Origin: Sorangium cellulosum So0157-2
GTDB lineage: Bacteria; Myxococcota_A; Polyangia; Polyangiales; Polyangiaceae
Reading direction: 5' to 3'
Assembly: GCF_000418325.1 (NCBI RefSeq)
Contig: NC_021658.1
Location: forward strand, 8,322,001-8,386,000
Length of the DNA: 64,000 nt
Position 1 is the stretch's first letter, and every line of letters begins with the position of its first letter. Of the stretch, positions 35,222 through 42,967 are shown piece after piece. The notes under the pieces were generated by a model, which saw only the letters and a program-made list of their open reading frames with translations, did no database searches and was not told the DNA's origin. Position numbers and translations under genes: made by a program.

Positions 35222-35494
35222 CTCGTCCTGGCGGCCATTGCCCGCAGCGCGGGAGTCTGTTCCCGGGGGGTCGTGCCCAGCGAGGGCTTCCTCGGTCAGA
35301 TCGGCCGGGTTGAAGCCGGTGGCCGCGCGGACGATGCGGAGCGCGGTCACGGACATGCTCGGGACGCGCACGCTGGCATTCGATTCGACGATTGCTGTTC
35401 CTGTCGTAGCGCGCGGACTCAGCGAGCGTGCTCGAGGCGTGGACGATTGCACCGGCCGCTGGCGCGGGTCCCGGCTCTGACTACGTTTGCTGTC

Positions 35495-36988
35495 ATGCGA
35501 TATCGCGCCGCTCTCGCCGTGTTCCTGGCGTCCGTTCTTGCAGTCATCAGCGCCTGGGCCGGGCGCCCGCTCCCGGCGCCCGCGCCCGTTGGCCGGTCCA
35601 TCAGCGGGCAGGAAGCCGAGGCGGCTCATCGGGCCATCGAGCACGCCGGCGAGCGCAGCCTGCGCGTCGAGGCACCGAGCTCCGCGCCCGAGAAGAGCGA
35701 AGATCAGACCCTGGATCTCGAGGCAACCTTCCCCGGCCCGCCGAGCGCCGAGGTCGTCGCGTGGGTCGAGAAGAGCGCCGTGCCGCTCGCCGCCGTCGAG
35801 GCCGGCCACGGCTTCGACGACATGCGGCCGCTCGACGCGCTCATCGGCGACGCGCGCGTCGTGGCCCTCGGCGAGGCCACGCACGGCACGCGCGAGTTCT
35901 TCCAGATGAAGCACCGCATGCTCGAGTACCTCGTCGAGAGGAAGGGCTTTCGCCTGTTCGCCATCGAGGCCAACCAGCCCGAGGCGCGCAAGGTCAACGA
36001 GTATGTGCTGTACGGCAAAGGCAGCGCGGCCGAGGTGCTCGCCGGTCTGTACTTCTGGACCTGGAACACCGAGGAGGTGCTGGCGCTCATCGAGTGGATG
36101 CGCGCATACAACGCCCATTCCAAGCACAAGGACAAGGTTCGTTTCGCCGGCTTCGACATGCAGTTCACCGAGGTCGCCTGGTCCAATGTGGCCGCGTACC
36201 TTGAGAAGGTCGACCCGGAATACCACAAGACGCTGCCGCCCGGTCTGGCCGTCTTCGGCCACATAGAGGCGAGCACCGCGTGGACCAAGCTGTCGGCCGA
36301 GGAGCGCAAGTCCGCGCGCGCCGCGCTCGACGCCGTGGTCGCTCGCATCACCGAGAGGCGCGACGACTACGAGAAGAAGTCGAGCGCCGCGGAGTGGGCG
36401 GACATGCTGCATGACGCGCGCGTCGTGCAGCAGGCCGCGGACATGTTCGAGGCCGACGCCACGGAGGGGAACGTGAGCGGATTCAACGTACGCGACCGAG
36501 CGATGGCCGAGAACGTCGGCTGGCTGCTCGATCAAGAGGGCCCGAGCGCCAAGATCGTCCTCTGGGCCCATAACGGCCACATCGCCTACGAGATGAAGCC
36601 CTTCGTCAGCATGGGCTCGCACCTCGCCGCCGAGTACGGCGAGCAGTACCTGCCCGTCGGCTTCATGTTCTCGGAGGGCTCATTCCAGGCCATCGACTGG
36701 ACCGGCGGCGAGCGCCGCCTGCGCGAGTTCACTGTGGGCCCGCCGCCCGAGGCTGACGTCAGCACCGCGTTCACGCGCGCCGGCTACCCGATTGCATTCC
36801 TCGACCTGCGGACGCTGCCCGCCGGCGCCGTCGCCGCCTGGTTCGCCGGACCCCGGCCCATGCGCGAGATCGGCGCGGTCTTCAGCGGCGAAGCGGAGAT
36901 GAGCAGCCCCACCCGCCTCGTGGACCGGTTCGCCGCGGTGATCTTCGTGCAGAAGACGACGCGGGCCCGGCCGAACCCGCCGAGATAG
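35495..36988 (+). CDS. Exported erythromycin-esterase family protein
   Basis: A 497-residue protein from ATG 35495 with a signal peptide (MRYRAALAVFLASVLAVISAWA). After a ~70-residue linker comes the erythromycin-esterase fold: LIGDARVVALGEATHGTREFF (catalytic His and Glu region), FRLFAIEANQPEA, FAGFDMQ, then KIVLWAHNGHIAYEM and YLPVGFMFSEGSFQAID. Family members hydrolyse macrolide lactones (EreA/EreB), but most myxobacterial homologues have unknown substrates and their export suggests another role. The gene is bracketed by the two copies of repeat A. Confidence 0.9.
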   Translation: MRYRAALAVFLASVLAVISAWAGRPLPAPAPVGRSISGQEAEAAHRAIEHAGERSLRVEAPSSAPEKSEDQTLDLEATFPGPPSAEVVAWVEKSAVPLAAVEAGHGFDDMRPLDALIGDARVVALGEATHGTREFFQMKHRMLEYLVERKGFRLFAIEANQPEARKVNEYVLYGKGSAAEVLAGLYFWTWNTEEVLALIEWMRAYNAHSKHKDKVRFAGFDMQFTEVAWSNVAAYLEKVDPEYHKTLPPGLAVFGHIEASTAWTKLSAEERKSARAALDAVVARITERRDDYEKKSSAAEWADMLHDARVVQQAADMFEADATEGNVSGFNVRDRAMAENVGWLLDQEGPSAKIVLWAHNGHIAYEMKPFVSMGSHLAAEYGEQYLPVGFMFSEGSFQAIDWTGGERRLREFTVGPPPEADVSTAFTRAGYPIAFLDLRTLPAGAVAAWFAGPRPMREIGAVFSGEAEMSSPTRLVDRFAAVIFVQKTTRARPNPPR

Positions 36989-37337
36989 CGCGCCCTCGTC
37001 GTCTTCATGGCCGTCTTCTCCGCGGGTCGCGGAGGAACCCTTCGGGCTCCCGCGCTCCCCGCGCGGGTGAGCGGAACGTTCGACAGGCTGGTTCGACGCG
37101 GGTGATGGTCGCGATCAGCACGTGTGAGCAGGAGACCTCGATTGCCTCGCATTCTGCGCCTGGAGAACGCGATGCCGTCGAACGGCCGGCCGCAGCGGAC
37201 GCTCCGCCGCGGAGCGCGGGCGCCCTGCGTGGCACACCCGCGACCCAGGTGTCGCGACGCGCCGGCCGCCGCAGCGCAAAATCGCTGCTGCGCTCGCTGG
37301 TACGCGCGTTGCCTCGATCGCCCGCCGGAGGGACGAG
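36989..37337. other. Intergenic region with repeat A copy 2
   Basis: About 350 bases. The 3' portion is repeat A copy 2 (37218-37312), directly abutting the ribosome-binding site of the lipoprotein gene at 37338. The rest shows no gene. Confidence 0.5.
37218..37312. repeat. Dispersed repeat A, copy 2 (95 bp)
   Basis: Near-identical to 35006-35100. It ends 25 bases before the ATG at 37338, so it lies in the position expected for that gene's promoter or leader. Confidence 0.92.
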
Positions 37338-37787
37338 ATGCGGAACATGATGATGGGAGCCGGCATGCTCTTGGCGGTCGGATGCGGGGCGGACCTGCCC
37401 GAGGGCTGGGAGGACGCGGAGGCGATCGAGGGGCTCACCCAGAGCGAGTGTACGGCGAGCGCGTACGACACGACGGTGAAGGAGACGCTCGCGGCGACGC
37501 CCGAGCGCGGAGCCGTTCACATCGATTACGGCGCCGCGCATTTCCGCTGCGCGCAGGAGGTCGAAGGGTTCGTCCGGATCGCTGGAGGCAAGGTCGACGT
37601 GCTCGTGCAGCCGGCCGACATGGACCCGAGCGGCGTCGCCGGGTGCGACTGCCGGTACAACATCGGCATGACGATCAAGGGCCTGGGCAAGGGAGCCGTC
37701 GCGGTCGAACTCTACCGCCGCTGGGACAACCTCAACGAGCCGAACGATCCGGTGAAGATCGGCTCCTCGGAGGTCGAGATCCCCTGA
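37338..37787 (+). CDS. Small lipoprotein, unknown function
   Basis: A 149-residue protein behind GAGGGACGAG. Lipobox LLAVGC (Cys ~16). The mature part has four further Cys (SECTAS, FRCAQE, GCDCRYN) and beta-strand-like segments (GFVRIAGGKVDVLVQPADM, IGMTIKGLGKGAVAVELYRR). No family is recognised. It resembles the small envelope lipoproteins common in Polyangiales. Its promoter region coincides with repeat A copy 2. Confidence 0.8.
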   Translation: MRNMMMGAGMLLAVGCGADLPEGWEDAEAIEGLTQSECTASAYDTTVKETLAATPERGAVHIDYGAAHFRCAQEVEGFVRIAGGKVDVLVQPADMDPSGVAGCDCRYNIGMTIKGLGKGAVAVELYRRWDNLNEPNDPVKIGSSEVEIP

Positions 37788-38171
37788 GGGGCGCGCAGAA
37801 CGCTCCGTGGCGCACGGTCCGCCCCCCTGAGAAGGCTCCCTGATCGATAAGAATCTTCTCCGGCCGCAGCGCGACGAGCCGGGCCATCGAGCGCGACGAG
37901 CTTCCCTACCAGTAGCGCGGCTCCTGCTTCTTGCCACGGACATGGATCTGGAGCGTGAGCATCCACGCCGTCGGCGCGGCGACGAGCACATGCGGCGACG
38001 CCGGCGGGGGCGGAAGCCCTCTCTCGAAATTCGAGGCGTACACGTACTGCGCGTCGTAGTAGCGCAGGCCCAGGAGGTTCGTGCCATGCGCTTCACCCTG
38101 GACCAGCGCTGCGACGCCGGGAGAACGGCAGGAAGCGCCCGCGCCGCCGTCTCTCGCGCTACGCTTCCCGC
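37788..38171. other. Spacer with a possible coding fragment
   Basis: About 380 bases. A minus-strand frame ending at TAG 37906 reads GTNLLGLRYYDAQYVYASNF and ends GKKQEPRYW, which looks more protein-like than random sequence, but its upstream portion is not convincing and no start or family is evident. It may be a tail of a lost gene. Confidence 0.35.
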
Positions 38172-39011
38172 GTGACACCCCGGCCAGTCTTCGTCGATCG
38201 CGCCCTGTCCGCCCGCATCGAGGCCGCCGAGGCCGCGAAGGTCGAGGCCGCCGCGCTCGAGGTCGCCGCGCGGATCCCGGCGCGGCGCGCCGCCGTCGCC
38301 GTCATCGCGGGCGGCCGCGCCGCGTTCGTCGCCCCGCACATCCGGCTCTCGCGCGCGGCCGGCCTCGGCATGAGCGGCCCGGTCGAGGCGCGCGACGTCG
38401 AGGCCCTCGAGGACTTCTACGCCTCCCGCGGCACGGCGGCGCGCATCCTGGTCTCGCCCTTTGCCCACCCTTCCCTGCTCGCGCGGCTCGGGGAGCGCGG
38501 CTTCCGCCTGGACTCGCTCGACACGGTGCTCGTGCGCTACCTCGCCCCGGACGCCGAGGTCCACGGGCCGGAGCCGGCCGCGCGCGGCGGCGTGGTCGTG
38601 CGGCGCGCGGCGCGCGACGAAGGCGCGGCGTGGGTCGCGGCCTCGCTCGCCGCGTTCGCCACGCCGGGCGAGCCGCCGCCCGATCGAGGCGACATCTTCG
38701 ACGCGTGCTTCCACGACCCCGGGTCGACGTACTTCTTCGCGTCGTCGACCGACGGCGCCGTCGCCGGCGTCGGCGCGGTCTACGTGCACGAGCGCGTCGC
38801 GCTCCTGTTCGCGGGCGGCACGCTCGAGGCCCACCGCGGCCGGGGCGTGCAGCGCGCCCTCATCGACGCCCGCCTCGCGTACGCCCGCGACGCCGGGTGC
38901 GACCTCGCCTACTCGGTGGCGCAGGCGGGGAGCACCTCGCAGCGCAACCTGGAGCGCGCGGGCCTCGTGGCCGTGTACTCGCAGGCGGAGCTCAGCAAGT
39001 CCTTCGCGTGA
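38172..39011 (+). CDS. GNAT-family N-acetyltransferase
   Basis: A 279-residue protein from GTG 38172. The N-terminal half is a degenerate GNAT-like domain (IRLSRAAGLGMSGPVEARDVEALEDFYASRG-type pattern); the C-terminal half has the acetyl-CoA motif A LEAHRGRGVQRALIDARLAYARDAG and motif B AYSVAQAGSTSQRNLERAGL. Two-lobed GNATs of this size acetylate small amines or metabolites; the substrate is not evident. It stands alone and converges with the P450 at 39064. Confidence 0.9.
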   Translation: MTPRPVFVDRALSARIEAAEAAKVEAAALEVAARIPARRAAVAVIAGGRAAFVAPHIRLSRAAGLGMSGPVEARDVEALEDFYASRGTAARILVSPFAHPSLLARLGERGFRLDSLDTVLVRYLAPDAEVHGPEPAARGGVVVRRAARDEGAAWVAASLAAFATPGEPPPDRGDIFDACFHDPGSTYFFASSTDGAVAGVGAVYVHERVALLFAGGTLEAHRGRGVQRALIDARLAYARDAGCDLAYSVAQAGSTSQRNLERAGLVAVYSQAELSKSFA

Positions 39012-39063
39012 GCGCTGCCCCCGGGGAAGAGGGGGCTCAGGAGCGCCTCATCGATGCGCGCCG

Positions 39064-40539
39064 TCAGGCCCGGGCGGCGAAGGGGCAGCCGCCGGCCCGC
39101 ATCGCGGCCGCGAGGGGCTCGGCCGCCGCCGGTTCCGCCGCTTCCGCCCGCCCCGCCGGCGCCGGGCGCGCCGTCCTCACCGGCTCCCGGCGCTTCAGGA
39201 TCATGCGCATCCCGTTCACCGGCTGCAGCGAGATGAAGCCGCGGCAACGCGGGTCGAAGCCCGGCACCAGCCGGAGCCGATACCGCTGGAGCGCCATCGC
39301 GACCATGATCTTGCCCTCGAGCTGACCCATGAACTCGCCCAGGCAGATCCGCTGTCCGGCGCCGAACGGGATGTAGGCGAGCTTGTCGTCCGCGCTCCGC
39401 CGGTGGTTCGCGAAGCGCTCGGGCCTGAACTCCAGCGGATCGCTCCAGAACTCCGGGTGCCGGTGCGTGACCCACGGGACGATGGCCACCGTCGACCCCG
39501 CGGCGACGCGGTAGCCGCCGAGGACGTCGTCCTCCAGCGGGCTGCGCAGGATGAACGGCACGGAGGGCAGGAGCCGGAGGCACTCGTTGAAGACCATGGC
39601 GAGGTACGGCATCGACTCGAAGTCCTTGGCCGTCGGGGTCCTGCCGCCGAGGACGCGGTCGATCTCGTCGGTGAGCCGGGCGCACACGTCCGGGCGCTGC
39701 GCGATCTGGTAGAGCGCCCAGGAGGCGGTGACGCTCGAGGTCTCGTGCCCGACCATCAGGATGGTCTTGATCTCGTCCCGCAGCTGCGCGCGGTCCATCT
39801 TGGCGCCCGTCTCGGGGTCGACGGAGTTCATGAGGCGCACGAGCACGTTGTCCGCGTCGCCCGCGCCGCGCTGGTAGCCGTCGATGATGTCGTCGATCAC
39901 GGTGTGCACGCGGTGCATGGCCCGCTGAAAGCGCACGTGGCTGGGCAGCGGCCACGACAGGGGCGGGTTGACCAGCGAGTACATCCGCTTGAGCGCGATC
40001 GACAGCGCATACTTGAACGCCTCGCGGACGGTGTCCGTGTGGGCCTGCAGCGCGGCGCCGAAGAACGCCTCGCCCGCGATACCGAACGTCACGTCCATCA
40101 TGTCGTCGTTGATGTCGCGCTCGAACTCCCCCGGATGCGCGTCCCAGCGCCGCAGCACCGCCTCCATGTGGTCGACGATGATGGGCACGAACTTGAGCGT
40201 GTTCGCGTGGTTGAACTGGGGCTGCACGTGCCGGCGCTGGCGCCGCCAGAGCTCGCCCTCGCTGTTCACGAGGCCCCAGCCGAGCACGTGGGCGAGCTCG
40301 TGATACCGCTTGCCCTTGGGGTAGTTCCGGATGTTCGCGCGGAGGACATGCGCGATGTCGTTCGGGTGAAACGCCATGATGAAGTCCTCGGCTCCGGGCG
40401 CCCGCAGGCGCACGACGTCGCCGTACCTCGCGAAGAGGTCCTCGTAATGGCGCATATCGCCGGTCCTGAAATTCGCCAGGTACCGCAGGCTGGCGAGCGG
40501 GCCGGGGCCCGGGGGCCGCCGATCGAGATTGGCACTCAT
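39064..40539 (-). CDS. Cytochrome P450 of the polyketide cluster
   Basis: A 491-residue P450 starting at ATG 40539 behind AAGGAGGAGTC. Motifs: I-helix MVGHETSSVTASW, K-helix NECLRLLPSVPFILRS (ExxR), and heme loop IPFGAGQRICLGEFMGQ with Cys ~399. C-terminal Ala/Pro-rich tail. It is the last gene of the polyketide operon, 95 bases after the ACP-reductase gene, so a tailoring oxidation (hydroxylation, epoxidation or desaturation of an acyl chain) is the likely role. It is CYP102/CYP4-like in sequence but lacks a fused reductase. Confidence 0.93.
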   Translation of the reverse strand: MSANLDRRPPGPGPLASLRYLANFRTGDMRHYEDLFARYGDVVRLRAPGAEDFIMAFHPNDIAHVLRANIRNYPKGKRYHELAHVLGWGLVNSEGELWRRQRRHVQPQFNHANTLKFVPIIVDHMEAVLRRWDAHPGEFERDINDDMMDVTFGIAGEAFFGAALQAHTDTVREAFKYALSIALKRMYSLVNPPLSWPLPSHVRFQRAMHRVHTVIDDIIDGYQRGAGDADNVLVRLMNSVDPETGAKMDRAQLRDEIKTILMVGHETSSVTASWALYQIAQRPDVCARLTDEIDRVLGGRTPTAKDFESMPYLAMVFNECLRLLPSVPFILRSPLEDDVLGGYRVAAGSTVAIVPWVTHRHPEFWSDPLEFRPERFANHRRSADDKLAYIPFGAGQRICLGEFMGQLEGKIMVAMALQRYRLRLVPGFDPRCRGFISLQPVNGMRMILKRREPVRTARPAPAGRAEAAEPAAAEPLAAAMRAGGCPFAARA

Positions 40540-40634
40540 GACTCCTCCTTCTCCACGAGCTGAAAGGAAGCCGGCGCGAGCCGGCGCGCGCCGACGCGGG
40601 CCGACGCGGGCCGAGCGCAGCCCGGCGCTGGCCG

Positions 40635-42203
40635 TCAGATGCACAGCGAGCCCCCGCCGTCGACGGTGAGGGTCGCGCCGTTGATCATCCGCGCCCCGTC
40701 CGACAGGAGCAGCAGCACGGCGTCGGCGACGTCCTGCTCGGTGCAGAGCCGTCCGCCCGGCGTGCGCGACTCCCAGTACGGGAGGATCCGCTCGTGGTCC
40801 GGGTAGTTGCTCGTCACGTGGCCGTAGATCGGCCCGGCGGAGACGCAGTTGACCTGCACGTTGCGCGGGGCGAGCTCGACGGCGAGCGCGCGCGTGAGCG
40901 ACTCCACCGCGGCCTTCACCGCGCCCATGGCGCCGAAGTGCTCGAGGTACCGCGACGATCCGTTCGACGACAGCGCGACGATGCGCCCGCCGCCGCCGCG
41001 CTCCATCAGGCGCGCTGCGCGCAGGGCGCACTGGTGGTAGCCGATGACGTTCGTGCGGAACGCGAGCTCCCAGTGCTCCGGGGTCGTCTGCTCGAGGGGG
41101 CCGAACCGGCCGTTCGACGCGTTGCTGACGAAGTGGTGCAGCTCGCCGACGTCGCGCGCGATCGCCTCGAAGAGCTTGTCGACGTGCGCCGGGTTGGCGA
41201 CCGAGCCCCAGACGTGCACCGCGTCGCCGCCGGCGCCGCGGATCTCGTCGGCGACCGCGTCGCCGTCGTCGCGCGAGTGGAAGCTGTTGACGACGACCCG
41301 CGCGCCGGCGCGCCCGAGCTTCGTCGCGATGGCGCGCCCGAGGCCGCGGCTCGATCCGGTCACGAGGATCGTCTTGCCCGCGAGCGCGGCCCCGGGCGCC
41401 GGGGTCGCGCGCCGCGCGGCGGGAGCCGCGGGCGCGCGCGCCGCGGCGGCCTGGGCGGGCGGCGGGGCGCCGAGGAGGCGCGCGAGGTCGCCGACCGTGC
41501 GGGCCTCGTCGAGGGCGCCCGCGAGGCCGTCCGGCAGGGCGCCGCGCTGCCGGAGGAGCGCGCGGACCTCGTCGCGGCGGCGGCGGTCGATCCCGAGGTC
41601 GTCCTCGAGCCGCGCGTCGGGGACGAGCAGCTCGGCCGGGTGGCGCGTCGCGTCCGCGAGCGCCTGGACCACGGCGCGGAGCGCCTCGCCCGCAGCGGCG
41701 GCGCTCGCCGCGCCGTTGCTCGCGGTGGATCCGCTGGCCGGCGCCGCGTGGCCGTTGGCCCGCCCGGCGGGCTCCGCGTGGCCCCCGATCTGTCCGGCGG
41801 GATCCGCGTGGTCATTGGCCCGCCCGGCGGGCTCGGCGTGGCCGTTGGCCCGCTCGACGGGCTCCGCGAGGCCCCCGACCTGTCCGGCGGGCTCCACGTG
41901 GCCGTTCGCGTGCCATCCGCCCCCCGCGACGTCGGCCCACGGCGCGACGTCGGAGCGCGCCGTGAGCGTGCGCGAGAGGAAGTCGCTCACGCGGGCCACC
42001 GTGCGCAGCTCGTCGGGCGTCGCCTTGAGCGCGTCCGAGAGGCCGAAATCCGCGCGCAGCGTCGCGAGGATCTCTCCGCGCTTCACGGAGTCGATGCCGA
42101 GGTCCTGCTCCAGGTCGGCGTCGGGGACGACGACCTCGTCCGGGTAGCGCGTCATGCGCACGAAGACGGAGCGAACGTGTTCGAGGAGATCTTGAGCTTG
42201 CAT
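40635..42203 (-). CDS. ACP - degenerate ACP - FabL-like enoyl reductase fusion
   Basis: A 522-residue protein from ATG 42203. ACP1 (~1-85) has the phosphopantetheine site DLGIDSVKRGEI with Ser 39. A linker with repeated GHAEPAGRAN units follows (~100-160). A second ACP-like domain (~175-245) reads DLGIDRRRRDEV: the Ser is Arg 207, so it cannot be primed. The SDR domain (~270-522) has TGSSRGLG and the FabL landmarks SSRYLEHF, VKAAVESLTRALAVEL and TVDGGGSLCI; the FabL catalytic Tyr position is Phe 423, with Lys 430 kept. Likely supplies the carrier and an enoyl- or keto-reduction to the megasynthase. Confidence 0.9.
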   Translation of the reverse strand: MQAQDLLEHVRSVFVRMTRYPDEVVVPDADLEQDLGIDSVKRGEILATLRADFGLSDALKATPDELRTVARVSDFLSRTLTARSDVAPWADVAGGGWHANGHVEPAGQVGGLAEPVERANGHAEPAGRANDHADPAGQIGGHAEPAGRANGHAAPASGSTASNGAASAAAAGEALRAVVQALADATRHPAELLVPDARLEDDLGIDRRRRDEVRALLRQRGALPDGLAGALDEARTVGDLARLLGAPPPAQAAAARAPAAPAARRATPAPGAALAGKTILVTGSSRGLGRAIATKLGRAGARVVVNSFHSRDDGDAVADEIRGAGGDAVHVWGSVANPAHVDKLFEAIARDVGELHHFVSNASNGRFGPLEQTTPEHWELAFRTNVIGYHQCALRAARLMERGGGGRIVALSSNGSSRYLEHFGAMGAVKAAVESLTRALAVELAPRNVQVNCVSAGPIYGHVTSNYPDHERILPYWESRTPGGRLCTEQDVADAVLLLLSDGARMINGATLTVDGGGSLCI

Positions 42204-42232
42204 CGTCGAAACCTCGTGTTTTTGAGAGCCAT

Positions 42233-42967
42233 TCATCCAAGAGCGATGGCCGGAGGGACCGGCACGGTCGCGAAGAGCGCGAACGCGCCGGTCAGCACGG
42301 CCCGGCCGAAGAACTGCCCGCCGCGCGCGGTCAGCGCGAAGGCGCGGACGGAGGGCGGCGCGAGGCGCGCGCCTCCCGGCGGGAACGCGACGTCGATGTC
42401 CCGGAAGGAGAACCGGGCGGGCAGATCGAGCGCCCCCGTCTTGTAGAGCGCCTCCTTCGCGCTCCAGAGCAGCGTCTCGAGCGCGGCGCGCGGGGCGCCC
42501 GCCGCGGCGCCGCGCGCGAGCCCCTCGCGCTCGCGCGGCGTGAAGTGCTCGTCGGCGAAGGCGGCCGCGCGCGCCTCGACCCGCTCGACGTCCACGCCGA
42601 CGGCGCGCGCCGTGGTGACCGCCGCCGCCGCGAGGTCGCCCGCGTGGGAGAGCGACAGCGCGAGCGCGCCGTCCTCGAAGCGCGGGGGGCCGCCGCCGGG
42701 CCCCGTGACGGCGCAGGCGAGGTAGTCCGCCCGCGGGTGCGCCTCGAGCGCGGCCGCGTCGAGGGCGACCAGGGGGGCGCGGCGGCCGGCGGCGAGCTCC
42801 AGCCGGAGCCACTTCGCCGCGACGCGCGCGCACGCGGACTGCGCCCGGCGGGCGGCGGCGCGCTGGCCCGCGCACGCGCGGCGCTCGCCGGCCGTCAGGT
42901 AGGGCTCGAGGCGCGCCGCCGCGGCCTCGTCGGCCCGGACGACCGCGATCGCGAGCGGCGGCGTCAC
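42233..42967 (-). CDS. Phosphopantetheinyl transferase (Sfp-type)
   Basis: A 244-residue protein from GTG 42967, overlapping the megasynthase stop by four bases (GTGA). The Sfp-type motifs are present: LSLSHAGDLAAAAVTTARAVGVDVERV (Mg-binding GVDVE) and FTPREREGL... LLWSAKEALYKTGAL (WxxKEA). It transfers 4'-phosphopantetheine from CoA to the ACP Ser, here most simply Ser 39 of the adjacent ACP. Enediyne PKSs carry a PPTase as a C-terminal domain; here the equivalent is a coupled separate gene. Confidence 0.93.
   Translation of the reverse strand: MTPPLAIAVVRADEAAAARLEPYLTAGERRACAGQRAAARRAQSACARVAAKWLRLELAAGRRAPLVALDAAALEAHPRADYLACAVTGPGGGPPRFEDGALALSLSHAGDLAAAAVTTARAVGVDVERVEARAAAFADEHFTPREREGLARGAAAGAPRAALETLLWSAKEALYKTGALDLPARFSFRDIDVAFPPGGARLAPPSVRAFALTARGGQFFGRAVLTGAFALFATVPVPPAIALG

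Larger units (their letters stand above)
34967..35494. other. Gene-free repeat-bearing region
   Basis: About 530 bases between the AraC gene and the erythromycin-esterase homologue. It holds repeat A copy 1 (35006-35100) and repeat B copy 2 (35168-35221). A frame stays open upstream of the esterase start but reads as composition noise. On the minus strand TALRIVRAATGFNPADLTEE near 35280-35350 might be a coding scrap; it is not assignable. Confidence 0.5.

Noticed and set aside
35207..35494. N-terminal extension of the erythromycin-esterase homologue
   Set aside because: ATG 35495 gives a clean signal peptide; the upstream residues come from repeat and spacer sequence.
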